A DNA stretch of 64,000 nucleotides, from positions 1,550,001 to 1,614,000 of the forward strand of contig CANTUR010000243.1 of NCBI GenBank assembly GCA_947683625.1, written 5' to 3'. Positions 13,099-24,616 of the stretch are shown piece after piece. Both the position numbers and the translations under genes were made by a program. The DNA is from Mallotus nudiflorus. Taxonomy: Eukaryota; Streptophyta; Magnoliopsida; Malpighiales; Euphorbiaceae. Position 1 is the stretch's first letter; every line of letters starts with the position of its first letter. The notes beneath the pieces were generated by a model. That model saw only the letters and a program-made list of their open reading frames with translations. It searched no databases and was not told where the DNA came from.

Positions 13099-13890
13099 TC
13101 ATCTATAAATGCACATACAAGATTGTTGCCTTTCACACTTAAAAAATACAGATCTTTGCAATTTGTAAAACTAAAATTTTTCCCCTAACTTTCCAAAATA
13201 TCCTTTCATATAGGACATATTTCTCAGGAAAATAAAAGGATCTTTGTCCATGCTTTAAAGCAAAATTTAGAAATAAAGGATATAAAAGGCTATTTAGCAG
13301 CATCAATATAATACCAGTCAGCTTCGGATAACTAATTTCTCGTTTCACTTCAGCCATAGACACCACCATTTACACACGTATGCGTACAATATGCTTGCCA
13401 TTCAAATGAGCATGTCTAACTAGTTCTTAAAATAGTTCTCTACGAATTTGTCTCTATCTAATAACACTACAATTTAGTTAATTAAGTCCAAAAAAAAAAG
13501 GGGATTGATTCAGAATGCCAAAAAATGTACATGTTTAGCCAGAATTTTAACATCGCCATCATCTGTTCATCATGTACTCCATGATGAGTGTAATTATGCT
13601 AAAGAACATTCTCTGACTCATAAGAACCTCAATTCCAAGGAGAAGAAAATAAAAAGACTTGTATGTAAAATAGCAAACAAAACTAAAGCAAAATGTGTCA
13701 CTAAAGTAAAAGCAGCCTGCGTCTCGTGTGCCTGCATGCGCCCCCCCGCCATATATTCAAGCGCGGGGTGGTAAGTAGTGCTTGATGTGCACGCATAGGC
13801 TTCTCGCATCTAATTACATTTTTTTTTTCCTAGAAACAGGCTATTTACATCATTTGAGGCCATAATTTGACCAACTCCAATTTAACTAGC
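13099..13890. other. Spacer with a small GC-rich patch
   Basis: No gene recognised. A GC-rich patch (about 13725-13772, including a C7 run) stands out in the AT-rich surroundings. Two short overlapping frames on opposite strands (13505-13774 and 13809-13618) owe their length to it and have no recognisable domain. Confidence 0.5.
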
Positions 13891-14452
13891 AATAATCCAT
13901 ATTTTACTCCCTATACTTTTATTTTTTTCTCAATTTATCTCCTCCACTTTTATTTATATAGATAAATAAATTTATTTAATATCTAACAAAATTCTATTTT
14001 ATTTATCAAAAATTGTATCTAACAAAAAATCTATTAAATTATTTATTTAGAATAAACTGAAATAAAATTTAGTAGAATATTACTTAAGTTTTTATTTTTA
14101 TAATATTAGATAAAATTTTTGTTAATCAATAAATTACAATTATATAATTTAATTTTAATTTTAATTTTCATAAGTGTATTTGGCATTTAATAGTATTTTT
14201 ATAATCTTTATATTAAAAATAAAATATAAGCAATTAAATTATAATATAGTTGAAGAAAATTTTAGAATTGTATTTATTGAAAGGGTTAATGTTGCTAAAA
14301 TAAAAGTAAAAGAACTTAGTGTTCACAAAAATAAAAGGAAAGGGAGTAAATCAAGAAAAAATAAAAGTATAAAGACTCAATTTTACACAAATAAAAGTGA
14401 AGGGGTAAATAAAGAAAAAAATAAAAGTGTGAGGGTAAAATATGCATTATTC
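13891..14452. mobile_element. Inverted-repeat MITE (~560 bp)
   Basis: The left end (13891-13960) and the reverse complement of the right end (14383-14452) share AATAATSCATATTTTAC, then ACTTTTATTTTTTTC, then CACTTTTATTT, giving about 70-bp arms with few mismatches. Inside the right half, a ~65-bp unit rich in AATAAAAG is repeated about twice. No transposase is encoded. Weak similarity of arms may extend a further 10-15 bp on both sides; no clean target duplication was identified. Confidence 0.7.
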
Positions 14453-14524
14453 TATTTAATTAAGGATAATGTCAGTAAAATCACGCGAGGGAAAACTCCA
14501 AAATCACCCCTTCAAATTGATGAC

Positions 14525-14908
14525 CCCTGTATGGAAATACATACACATATATATATAAATATACACACATGTACATATATAACACACAATATAACCATGC
14601 AAATAATGTAGTTTAATAATAATAATAATAATAATGATAAAAATAAACAATACCATTTTAAAATAAAATAATATTAGTACTTAAATAATATTATTAAAAT
14701 AATTCTTTTAAAAATAGTAAATATAACATAAATATATTTCCAAATAGTAAGTTTTAAAATAAATATTTACGTACAAAATTATAATTAAATATAAAATAAT
14801 AAATATTAACTACAAAATAATAAAATACTCAAATATAACTTTTGAATTTATTAATACTGCATATATCATTTTAAAATAAATTAATTTAAAAACTAGAGTT
14901 ATTACAAT
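14525..14908 (-). mobile_element. Old LTR-end remnant, same family as 25490-28994
   Basis: The right end, TTATTAATACTGCATAT followed ~40 bp later by AACT(A)GAGTTATTACA, matches the end of the solo LTR at 28935-28994 (TTATTAATACTGCATAT ... AACTCGGATTATTACA). Upstream fragments such as ACCATGCAA near 14595 also recur near 28758. On the minus strand this is the TGTAATAA start of that LTR family. Only a few hundred diverged bases remain. An (AAT)n run lies at about 14615-14636. Confidence 0.5.
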
Positions 14909-16583
14909 GATAAAATGAAGTCTTTTTTTTTTCTTTTTGCGGGTAGTGACAACATTGGCTATCATTATCCTTTAATTGAACCTAAATATATTTAGAAAAT
15001 ATAAATTATAAATTATTTTTTTGTATAAAAATTAATTATTTATTATAATAAATTAAACAAAATTACGTATATTATAAAGTTATAATATATTTTATGAGAA
15101 TTATACTTTAATTGGACAAAAAGTTTAAATAAATATTACTGTATTTATTATAGATAAAAACTTATGTGTGTGTAAACTTTTTCATTTTTGTTATTCTAAA
15201 GTATTCATTTTTTTTATAATTAAGTATGTTAATCTGTAAAAACTTTTTAAAATGATATGTTTAACTAGTTATATATGTTAAAAATCTTATATGGAAAATT
15301 TTAAATATTAAATTAACTTAAACAACCACCTTTTATATCACACCTTGTTTTCTTTTTTCACTGTAATTATTATTTTCTAAAAAATGCCAAACTAAATTTT
15401 AGAAATAGCTATTAGTTTTTATTTTAATATAATACTTGAAGTTTATTATATTCATTTATTTTAGTTAAGTTACATATGTTTTTCTTTGCATTTATTAAAA
15501 AAACCTGAAAATTATTTTATTTTTATTTTTAAATTATAATAATTAATTTTTTTATTTTATTTTAGCTAACCTATATTTTATTTTTCATTTATATAACTAT
15601 TTGTTAAAAAAATTAAATATCGTTTTAATTTCTAATAATAATGGTTCAATTTTTAATTTACTTTAATTTTAATTTAATAACGTTCATTAATTTTTAAATT
15701 TAATATAAGGAGTTGAAGGAAAAGTATATATTTTTATTTTTTACACTTGTGAAATACAAAATGAAGTATAATTTAGCATATTTAAGTCAATTGATTATTT
15801 AAAATATGATATATAAATATTTTAGCCAATAAAACTTGCTGAAAAGACCTGTTTAGAACATAATTTTAAAAACTTTTTGTTGATTTAAACATCTAATTGT
15901 AAAAAAAAAAAATTCAATACCAAAATAATAAGAATTAAAATTTTAAATACCATTTATGCTTTGTTGGTTATATATAATATCAAATCATTTATACAGCTTT
16001 CAAATTTGTATTTAAATTTGTTCAGAAATCTTTATGATGGAGTGTATTCAATTTAAGTTTGATTTATCAATTAAGTGAGTCTTAATATATATGATCGAAT
16101 GAGTGAATGAGTTTTTATTTAGTTAAGTTTTGAATTGCTTGTAAACATTTTGAGTGAGTTATAATGTAATAATATAAATTTCAGTACATAATAATTTAGA
16201 TACTTATAAGGGACAATCATTGTGTTTATATAATATAATAATTTTGGTTCTTAATTAATTAGAAGGTGAATTGCACGCACACTTCAAATCGAAGTGTAGG
16301 TTTTAGTAGAAAAGAAAGCAAAAGAAGAATAGTCGGCTTCATTTTTTGCTTTATCTTTTGCTGTTGCTTTTTTTCTTTTCAGACCTCAACAGCGTCTTTA
16401 GCTTCTTTTTTTTTTTTTTAAATTACTTTTTACTTTATTTTCATTTCATTGTTGCTATGATGATGCCGTTCATCCTTCTAATTAGTCTGTATACTATGCA
16501 GACTATCCACTCTTGCAACCAATCCAACAACATCCACAATCCCCAAATCAACCTTCTAGCCATATTTGTCATCTTCTACACAA
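14909..16583. other. AT-rich 5' flank of the AAA gene
   Basis: Extremely AT-rich intergenic DNA without recognised genes to about 16250. 16345-16445 is strongly pyrimidine-rich on the plus strand and contains a TTTTCAG acceptor-like word at about 16376, so it could be leader or 5'-UTR intron sequence of the AAA gene. That is inference only. Confidence 0.45.
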
Positions 16584-16596
16584 TATATTTATATAT
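16584..16596 (+). promoter_or_regulatory. Candidate TATA box of AAA-ATPase gene
   Basis: TATATTTATATAT lies 54-66 bp before the start codon at 16650. A start about 30 bp downstream would leave a leader of roughly 35 nt. Other AT-rich words nearby could serve instead. Confidence 0.35.
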
Positions 16597-16649
16597 TGAA
16601 CCCTTTAACCAGGGATAGTACGCAGTTCACCAAACAGAAACAAACAAAG

Positions 16650-18200
16650 ATGGAGATTTTGTCACAAATGTGGTCACTTCTTGGCCTTCTTACTGTTCTC
16701 CAAAACATCTTACCCACACAGCTTCTTTCTCTTGTCCACTCTATCTATGAATCCTTTCAAGATCTCATCTCTCCTTATTCATACTTTGATATTCCAGAGT
16801 TCAATGGCTACTGTGGTGTTGACATCAATGACCTCTATCGCCATGTCAACCTCTACCTCAATTCTGCCAACTCTTTTACCTCTGCTACGGCCTGCCGTCG
16901 ACTTACCCTTTCTCGCTCCAAGTCCTCTAACTGCATCTCCTTCACTATAGCTCCTAATCAAACTGTATATGACAATTTCAATACCCACTCCCTTTCTTGG
17001 ACTCACCATGTTGAAACTGTTCAAGATTCTGTAGAAGAGAAACGTAGTTTCACTCTCAAGTTACCCAAGCGCCATCGCAGGACCATCTTAGCATCCTATC
17101 TCCAACATGTAACATCATGTGCTGAGGAGTTCGAGCGGGTGTCAAGAGAGAGGAGGCTCTTTACTAACAACGGAAATGCTTCGTATGAGTCAGGATGGGT
17201 CTCTGTTCCTTTCCGGCATCCTTCCACTTTTGAAACCCTAGCACTGGATCCACATTTGAAGAAGCAAATAATGGAGGACTTAAAAGCATTTTCAAATGGA
17301 AAAGAGTTCTACCACAGAGTTGGACGTGCATGGAAGCGAGGCTATTTGCTCTACGGTCCGCCAGGCTCTGGCAAGTCGAGCCTAATCGCTGCAATGGCCA
17401 ACTATTTGTGCTACGATGTCTATGATCTTGAGCTCACTAAGGTCACTGACAATTCTGAGCTCAGATCTCTGCTAATACAGACCACCAATAGGTCTATCAT
17501 TGTGATCGAAGACATAGATTGTTCAGTTGAATTAACCGCTGATAGAATGGTGAAGTCTTCTAGAAAAAGATCCAACCCATCTTCCGGCAAAGATACAGGC
17601 AATGAAGAGGAGAGCGGCCGCGTCACGTTATCAGGGCTTCTTAACTTCACTGATGGATTATGGTCATGTTGTGGTGAAGAGAAGATCATAGTTTTTACTA
17701 CAAATCACAGAGACAATGTGGATCCTGCGCTGGTTAGATGTGGGCGCATGGACGTGCATGTAAGCTTAAGCACATGTGGGATGTATGCCTTCAAGGCCTT
17801 GGTAATGAACTACCTCGGGATAGACACACATTCTCTATTTGATGTAGCAGAGAGCTGTATAAGATCCGGAGGCGCCCTCACGCCAGCACAGATAGGGGAG
17901 ATACTGTTACGAAACAGAGGGAATTCTGATATAGCAATGAAGGAAGTGGTGGGTGCAATGCAGGCAAAAATATTAAGCAGTGGGGCTCATAAGGAACATT
18001 TGACGGATTTTGAAGACACGACCACAAGATCACCTCAAAGTGTTTTGACGGTTGGATCACCTGAGAATTGGGACTCATCACCAGGGAGAATGGGCGGGAA
18101 GAAGAGAAAGGAAAGCGGTAATAACTGCGAGAAGAAGGCAAAGTTTCTTGTTAGACTTAGATCATTGACCAAGTCTGACTCCGGTAGAAGGGGTGTGTGA
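16650..18200 (+). CDS. AAA-ATPase, plant BCS1-like family (At4g25835/At5g57480-like)
   Basis: This encodes 516 residues without introns, the usual size for the plant membrane-anchored AAA-ATPases related to mitochondrial BCS1. ATG at 16650 is the first in-frame ATG and has a good context (AAAG before, G after). Residues 5-25 are hydrophobic, a probable anchor. Residues ~28-125 match the AAA-associated N domain in position and style (SPYSYFDIPEFNG). Walker A is GPPGSGKS at 236-243 and Walker B IVIEDID at 284-290. The second region of homology is FTTNHRDNVDPALVRCGRMD at 349-368, with both arginines (363, 366) kept. The usual proline of the RPGRMD motif is cysteine here. A Ser/Lys-rich loop follows Walker B (~300-330), and the last ~50 residues are Lys/Arg-rich. 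Family members are linked to stress and cell-death responses in mitochondria, ER or plasma membrane; the exact role here is not known. A copia element lies 366 bp downstream. Confidence 0.93.
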   Translation: MEILSQMWSLLGLLTVLQNILPTQLLSLVHSIYESFQDLISPYSYFDIPEFNGYCGVDINDLYRHVNLYLNSANSFTSATACRRLTLSRSKSSNCISFTIAPNQTVYDNFNTHSLSWTHHVETVQDSVEEKRSFTLKLPKRHRRTILASYLQHVTSCAEEFERVSRERRLFTNNGNASYESGWVSVPFRHPSTFETLALDPHLKKQIMEDLKAFSNGKEFYHRVGRAWKRGYLLYGPPGSGKSSLIAAMANYLCYDVYDLELTKVTDNSELRSLLIQTTNRSIIVIEDIDCSVELTADRMVKSSRKRSNPSSGKDTGNEEESGRVTLSGLLNFTDGLWSCCGEEKIIVFTTNHRDNVDPALVRCGRMDVHVSLSTCGMYAFKALVMNYLGIDTHSLFDVAESCIRSGGALTPAQIGEILLRNRGNSDIAMKEVVGAMQAKILSSGAHKEHLTDFEDTTTRSPQSVLTVGSPENWDSSPGRMGGKKRKESGNNCEKKAKFLVRLRSLTKSDSGRRGV

Positions 18201-18566
18201 AAAGACAGACTTTCGCTTTGCTTTTTGACATGTAGCAAAATGTTGGTCTTTTTTACTTTCCATAACAGGGAAATTCTCGGTTATTTTGGCCTTTCTGTCT
18301 TATTTTTCTTTTTTGTAATTTTGTAAATTTTCAGGTGTTTGACGTAGTTTTATCAACAGATAGCATTTTTTCTCGGGAAAAGGTGCAAAAATATTTCTAA
18401 TATTGTGGCCTAATTTTACACAAATGGTATGATGGATCATCTTCATATTGCAATATGAATTAAGAATCTGTCACACATTTGAATCATTTTTTTTACGTTT
18501 ATTTCTTTCTTGTCCATATTTTCTTCACCTGATGGATACTCTAACCTCTTTTCTTTATGCACTTTC
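18201..18566 (+). other. 3' flank/UTR of AAA-ATPase gene
   Basis: T-rich sequence after the stop, with TTTTTTGTAATTTTGTAAAT near 18309-18328 as a plausible plant polyadenylation context (no AATAAA). It ends at the target duplication of the copia element (CTTTC, 18562-18566). Confidence 0.5.
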
Positions 18567-18859
18567 TATTGGTTTGAAGAGAAACAGATACTTATTTAAT
18601 TGAAGAAAATAAAATAGTTGGATTGAAAGAGCAGATGAACTACTGTATTATTTTACTCAATTCAATTGGTACAAAACAAGACAAATAACAGTGTCATTTT
18701 ATAGGCTTACATATAATTGAAATGTAGAAAAATAAGTAACTAACTAATATTTATTTTAGCATTAACAATCACTTCCTAATTATCAATTAACAACTTAACT
18801 AATAATGAGAAGATGTTTCATAAATTTCCTACAACAAATTTTGGATCATATATCCAGCA
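18567..18859 (-). repeat. 3' LTR of copia element
   Basis: This is about 293 bp and aligns throughout with 24322-24616 (shared ATTTAATTGAAGAAAATAAA, TTTTATAGGCTTACATATAA and others). The plus-strand left end reads TATTGG where the other copy keeps TGTTGG, so the terminal dinucleotide has decayed. Confidence 0.92.
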
Positions 18860-18869
18860 CTCCCCCTTG
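18860..18869 (-). other. Polypurine tract of copia element
   Basis: The minus strand reads CAAGGGGGAG immediately before the 3' LTR start (TGCTGG), the expected place for plus-strand priming. Confidence 0.8.
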
Positions 18870-19122
18870 ATCCAAAATCACACACTCCAAGTAATGCCCT
18901 GAGATAAGCATGTCTTTGACTTGATAGAGCTTTTGTAAAGATGTCTACAACTTGAACTTCCGTATAACAAAACCTCATGATTATTTCTCCCTTGGCCACC
19001 AATTCTCAGATGAAATGAAATCTCAGCTCAATTTGCTTTGTTTTTCCATAATAAGCTAGATTCTTTGCCATTGCAATTGTCAATTTATTATCACAGTGAA
19101 GCTCAGTCCCTTCTTTTTGCCT

Positions 19123-20049
19123 TTAATGCAACTCACTTAATATTCTCGTAAGCCAAATACATTGACAAGTTGCTGCAGTGATAGCCACATACTCTGCCTC
19201 AACTGTTAACAAAGTTGTTGTGGCTTGTTTTTTGGAACTCCACGTGATCACACCAAATCGCATTCCAAACATGCTTCCAAAAGTGCTTCTTCTATCATCT
19301 AATGAGCTTGCCCAATCACTATCAATGAAATCGACCAATTTGAAATTGGTTACATGAGTGTACCAAATTCCAAAATTCAATGTCCCTGCAATATACCTTA
19401 AAATCCTCTCTACTGCTCCATAGTGTTGAATTGATGGATTACTTATGAACCTTGACAGAACTCCAACTGAAAATGAAATGTCGGGTTGTGTGTGTGTTAC
19501 ATGTATCAATCCACCAACTAAACTCCTAAATTGCTTCTGATTTGCTTCTTCAACTCTATCCTCTTGCTGTAATTTTTTATTCACGTTCATTGGAGTAGTC
19601 ACCATATTGCAATTAGACATTTTGAATTTCTTTAGTAAGTCTACAACATACTTCTTTTGAGAAATGAACACCCCAGCTTCATCTTGTATAATCTCTAATC
19701 CAAGAAAATAGTGCAACAATCCTAGGTCTGTCTTTTCAAAGCTGCTCATCATTTTGAACTTGAACTCTTCTACAAGTGCTGAACTTGTCCCCATGTAGAT
19801 TATATCATCTACATATAAGCACACTATCATGAAGTCAACAACACCTAGCTTCTTCAAATAGAGATTAGGCTCATTTTCACTCCTCATAAAGCCATTTTGA
19901 TGAAAGTACGTATCAATTTTATTATACTAGGCCCTTGGAGCCTGCTTTTAAGCCATAAAGGGCTTTTTACAAATTGTACACTTTTTCTTCTTTCCCGCTA
20001 ATCACAAAACATTCTAGTTGGGAAACATAAACTTCTTCTTCAAGCTCAC
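19123..20049 (-). pseudogene. Copia RT C-terminal half and RNase H
   Basis: The 254-codon open piece 19887-19123 contains the copia RT active site in IVCLYVDDIIYMG, both aspartates kept. It continues through LLHYFLGLEI and HTQPDISFSVGVLSRF to RNase H, with SDWA, DRRST and EAEYVA motifs. 20049-19890 adds the block EEEVYVSQ and YGLK, separated by a stop. The upstream part of the same RT resumes at 21495 beyond the nested LTR. Frame breaks make it non-functional. Confidence 0.9.
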
Positions 20050-21489
20050 TGTAAGCACCCAATTTCGGGATGCAATTGTGCATAATTGCGACGTAAGCCC
20101 CTATGATGAAATTTATTCAAAAATTTAACTTGGTTATTGATTTTCTAGACTTTAAGGACTAAATTGCAATATTTTTTAGGATTTGATTGCAAATAAGTCA
20201 TTTTTTTCAGGGGTCTTTTGGTAATTAAAAGTTAAAAAAATTTTAAGATCAGTATTGCACAGTGCTAATGCGCAATAATTCCATTTTTTTATTTTTTGCG
20301 TATTTTTCCTTATTTTTTATCGATTTTTTCAGTGTTTTGATTGGTTGAAAATTCAAATTTTATCTGATAAGGTTTTTTTAAAAACGCAGAAGATATTTTT
20401 GAAATAAAAAAACAAACACTATCTGATCAGATAGGTCTGTTCCTCCTTTGGAGAAAGTTCAGTACGCAAAGACTCTGCATTTAAAAGCAAAGTCTGCATG
20501 TACTTTAAAATTAATTAGTAATTAGGTTCAATTGGATAAAAAAAATCAATTAAAATCAATGGTGGCAGTAGCTTAAATTAGGGTTTGCATGCAATTAATT
20601 TAGGGATTTTTTTAGAAAATCACTGTAATGTTTATTTGATCTATTTTTTGTGTTTTATTTATTTTAGGCTTGTTTTTTTTATGTTTTATGTTTTTGGGCC
20701 CCAAGCCCACATTTAGGTCTAACCCACTAAATAAACAGGCTTAAAAATGATTTAGGACTTTAAATAATTAAAATCAACTTAGGCCTATTAGGCTAATTAG
20801 ATTTTAGGTCCACTTAGTTAATTAAAACTTGTTTAGACTTAGCTCAACCCACTTAAATTTATTTTTTTTAAATAAATAAACCTAGGCCCACATTTCATTT
20901 TTAAAAAAACCAAGTTAGACTTAGGTCCACTAATTTAATTTTCCTTCAAAAATTGAATAGACTAAAGCCCATATCTTAGACAGACTAAAATAAATAGATC
21001 TAGGCTCACTAATTAATAAAAATGTAGGCCCACCTTTAGTCCATTTCACTTGTAAATAAAATGTAGATTTAGCTAACTTATAAAATAAAATTAATATAGT
21101 TTAGACATAGGGACATTGCCTTTTTTATGCATTTTTACTTATAATTTTATTGACTTGTTGCCTTTTGGGTTAGATGGATGTTAATTAGGGTTTAATAAAA
21201 TTGCATGTAATTAGAGGATGAAATAATCATTTATAAAATTATTCTAAATGAACACGAGACTAAAAGAAGTTGGTATTTCGTATCTAGAATCTTCTGGTTG
21301 TGGTGCTAGCTTTCTTTTAGGAAATCGAGTACCACCTTTTCGATTTGTCCTAGTTATTACCCTGGGTGGTGACTCCTCATCTCCACGCCTTGTTTTTATG
21401 ACAGTGGTTAGTGTGTTCTCTAAGGCCTTGAGCCTAAATAGTGTCATGGTTGCTAAATCTTAGACACACGCTAAACCTTATCATCTACA
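20050..21489 (+). mobile_element. Nested 1440-bp solo LTR with perfect TSD CTCAC
   Basis: The insert starts TGTAAGCACCCAATTTCGGG and ends TTATCATCTACA. It is flanked on both sides by CTCAC (20045-20049 and 21490-21494), and the copia RT reading resumes directly across it. No coding domain lies inside and there is no primer-binding site or second LTR, so it is a solo LTR left by recombination. The type of start (TGTAAGCACCC...) suggests a Ty3/gypsy family. Strand is tentative, based on that start. Confidence 0.88.
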
Positions 21490-21494
21490 CTCAC

Positions 21495-24250
21495 CATTCA
21501 AAAATGCTAATTTTACATCTAGTTGGTACACCTTTCATTTGAGTTAAGCTACTAATACTAAGACTATTTTGACTGTTTCAAATCGTGCTGTAAGAGAAAA
21601 ATTCTCCTCGTAGTTGATTCCTTGTTGTTGAGAGTGGCCTTTCATGAACAACTGTGCCTTATGCTTTTGAACACTTCCAACCGCATTAAGCTTTGTCTTG
21701 AATATCCACTTTAAGCATATTGCATTCTTTCCATTGGGCAAGTCTGTCAACTCCCATGTTAAGTTCCTTTCAATGGACATAAGTTCTTCTTTCATTGCCT
21801 TCTTCTACTCTTCTCTTTCTACTTCCTCTTCATAAGTTGAAGGATCTAGAACTAGTAAACCAAATTCATCTGATTCATATATCTCTCTTAATGATGTGAA
21901 TTTATGTGGTGGTGTCTCCTCTGAAGACTCACTTGTTGAGCTACTAGTGCTTGGGCTGGCATTTGGTGTAGTTGCTAGGCTGCACTCAATTGGAGTGGAA
22001 ATTGGTGAACTAACTGAAGTTAAATTTGAGTTTTCTTCAACTAATGGAACTTATGACTGATCTTCCTAGCTTGAACTTCCTCCATTCCAATCCCAACCTA
22101 CTTTTTCATTAAACATTACATTTTTACTAACAATTATCTTACTAGTATTGGGATTACATAACTTATATGCTTTGGATTCAGAACAATAACCAATAAAAAT
22201 ACATTTTAATGATTTTTCATTTAATTTTTTATGATTTTGAGAATCAACTAAAGCATAAGCAATAGAACCAAACACTTGTTAAATGGCTTACAGTGGGTTT
22301 GGTCCCTTTCTATGCTTGATATGGAGTGTAATTCTGAATAGCTTTTGTAGGGGAAATATTTAGCAAATACGTCATTGTTGCTACTGCTCTTCTGCCTAAT
22401 ATGAATTTGGAAGACCTTTCCCTTTTAATAGACTTCTTGCCATCTTCACCACTATTCTGTTTTTAAGTTCTACCACCCTGTTTTACTTCAGAGTATATGG
22501 TGTTGTCAGCTCCCTTCAAATTCCATTCTCCTCACAAAATTCATTGAATTCTTTTGAAAGAAACTCACCACCTCTATCCGTGTGAAGTACTTTTATACTC
22601 TTGCCACTTTGCTTCTCAACCAATGCTTTAAATTTTCTAAAATTCTCAAATGTATATGACTTGAATTTTAGAAAATATACCCAACTCATTCTGTGAAGTC
22701 ATCTATAAATAAAAGAAAGTAGTAACTTCCTCCAAATGATTCTATATTCATAGGACCACATAAGTATGCATGAACCAGTTCAAGACATATTGCAGCTGTC
22801 TATGCCTTTCTACTAGGAAATGACTTCCTCATCTGCTTGCCATAAATGCATCCTTCATATAAATCAATTGTTTGAATTTTTACTAAGACATAAACCATAC
22901 CTTTCCTTTTGAGTAGTTGCAATCCTTTCACATTCAAGTGTCTATACCGAAGATGCCATAGCTTGAAATCATTTTGTTCTTTAGCAACCAAAGCAAACTC
23001 TTCCACAATAGAGACTTCAAGTGGAAACATTCTATTTTTTATCATTTGAAGATTTACAATCACTTAGCCTAATTGTTTATTCTTAATGACATATGCTTCA
23101 TCATCAAATAGAAAGGAGTACCCATAAACAAGCAACTGCCCAACACTCAACAAATTGTGTGCTAAATTAGGAGCAAATTGAACATCATATAAGAGCTTTA
23201 TTTTACCTTGGCTAGCTGTAATGGCCACAGTTCCTTTCCTTTCAACCTCTATTTCTGTATCATCTCCCAATGTGACCTTCCTTTTTTGGCTCTTATCAAT
23301 CTCCTTGAAGAGTGACATCTTGCCTATCATATGATTGGAACACCCGCTATCTATAAACTATAATCCACCAAGTGTGTCAATTGTGTTATTGTGTGCTATT
23401 AATAATTTCCTTTCTCTATCAACTTCTTCTGCATAATTCACCATTCTATTTTAAACCAGTAATCTGCTTTCATATGCTCGAATTTTCTATAATTATAACA
23501 CTAAATGTTGCCTTTGTTATTGGATTTTTGCTCAGACCATCTACCTCTTCCATTGTCATGTTTGAAATTCTTTCCTTAAAATCCTCATCTGCCTCTTCCT
23601 TGACCTGATGCTCTTTCATGTTCCTTTGAGCCTTCACCTTTTATTTGAAATGCCTTTTCTTCACTCTTTTCCTTTGTTCTATTATTTTGGTTTCATGTGA
23701 TCATAGAGAACCCATTAACTCATCAAATGAATAAGTTGATAGATTTTTGGACTCCTCAATAGCTGCAACCACATGGTTAAATTTAGGAGTTAAACTCCTT
23801 AACACTTTCATGAAAATAGTCCTCTATGAGACCTCCTCACCATAGGACCTCAATTGATTGACAATTGTTGCTACTTTTGTCAAAAAATCCTGCACTAATT
23901 CACCATTCTTTATGTGCAAATTTTGAAATTCACAATTAATTGTCTGAAACTTCACCGTGACCACCATGGATAAGCCATAATATGCTAGCTACAAGGTTAA
24001 TGATTCCTCCTTTGCTATAGAGGCTGCTGTAATTTTTGAAAAAATTGACTCATGCGTAGCTTGCTTAATGAAGAATAAGGCTTTCGAGTCTTTCTTTTTA
24101 ATTTCCTTCAATCTAGTCTCTTTATCTTGATCATTGTATCCATGCTCCACTAAGTCCCATAACTCATGTGACTTGAATAATGTTTTCATTTAAATGCTCC
24201 AAAACTCATAGTTGTCACCTTTAAAGATTGGCAAGGCTGGTTGGGCTATG
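21495..24250 (-). pseudogene. Copia gag, protease, integrase and RT N-terminal half
   Basis: Minus-strand reading from 24190 gives gag-like KTLFKSHELWDLVEHGY. A degenerate zinc knuckle follows near 23500, in which expected cysteines are tyrosines. The protease motif DSGCSNHM (about 23351-23328) is intact but has a stop just upstream. GAG-pre-integrase follows (LWHLRYRHLN, 22950 region), then the integrase core with HTDRGGEF near 22580. RT opens in 21795-21544 with WELTDLPNGKNAI and KHKAQLFMKGHSQQQGI, and ends at QLDVKLAFLNG next to the nested LTR. Multiple stops and frameshifts are present. Confidence 0.88.
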
Positions 24251-24307
24251 CTTACTGTATTATTGTTATTTGCCATGTAAAAATGCCCCAAAGTATGAAA
24301 GTAACCA

Positions 24308-24320
24308 GCTTTGATACACA
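24308..24320 (-). other. Primer-binding site of copia element
   Basis: The minus strand reads TGTGTATCAAAGC next to the 5' LTR, a slightly decayed match to the TGGTATCAGAGC complement of initiator methionine tRNA used by copia elements. Confidence 0.75.
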
Positions 24321-24321
24321 A

Positions 24322-24616
24322 TGTTGGTTTGAAGAGAAAAATAGAGATTTATTTAATTGAAGAAAATAAAAAAGTTGGATTGAAAGAGTAGATGAACTGT
24401 TGTATTATTTTACTGAATTCAATCAGTACAAAACAAGACAAATAATAGTGCCATTTTATAGGCTTACATATAACTGAAATGTAGAAAAATAAGCAACTAG
24501 CTAATTTTTATTTCAGCACTAACAATCACTTCCTAATAATCAGCTAACAACTTAACTAATAATAAGAAGATGTTGTAGAAATTTCCTGCAATAAATTTTG
24601 GATCATATCTCTAACA
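24322..24616 (-). repeat. 5' LTR of copia element
   Basis: 295 bp, plus-strand ends TGTTGG and CTAACA, so it keeps the TG...CA ends. Aligned to 18567-18859 with scattered substitutions, which indicates an old insertion. Confidence 0.92.

Larger units (their letters stand above)
18567..24616 (-). mobile_element. Complete but defective Ty1/copia element
   Basis: A 6050-bp element read leftward. It has two ~294-bp LTRs, a primer-binding site beside the right LTR and a polypurine tract beside the left LTR. The flanks CTTTC (18562-18566) and CTTCC (24617-24621) match at four of five bases, as expected of an aged target duplication. Internal order on the minus strand is gag, protease, GAG-pre-integrase, integrase, RT, RNase H, which defines Ty1/copia. 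Stops and frameshifts occur throughout and a solo LTR interrupts RT, so it cannot encode its own proteins. It inserted just downstream of the AAA gene, in opposite orientation. Confidence 0.92.

Noticed and set aside
13505..13809. Overlapping frames on both strands at the GC-rich patch
   Set aside because: No domain, no codon bias I can see, and each frame overlaps the other.
14174..14611. 145-codon plus-strand frame
   Set aside because: Lys/Asn-rich, arises from the AATAAAAG repeats and arm of the inverted-repeat MITE.
16346..16618. 90-codon frame just upstream of the AAA gene
   Set aside because: It consists of Phe/Leu runs from the pyrimidine-rich tract and overlaps the gene's leader; no domain.
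16566..16649. N-terminal extension of the AAA gene upstream of 16650
   Set aside because: The in-frame extension has no ATG (it opens with TTG) and overlaps the TATA-like sequence.
16779..18238. Several open frames antisense or out of frame within the AAA gene
   Set aside because: They are shadows of the real coding strand; codon pattern and domains support only 16650-18200.
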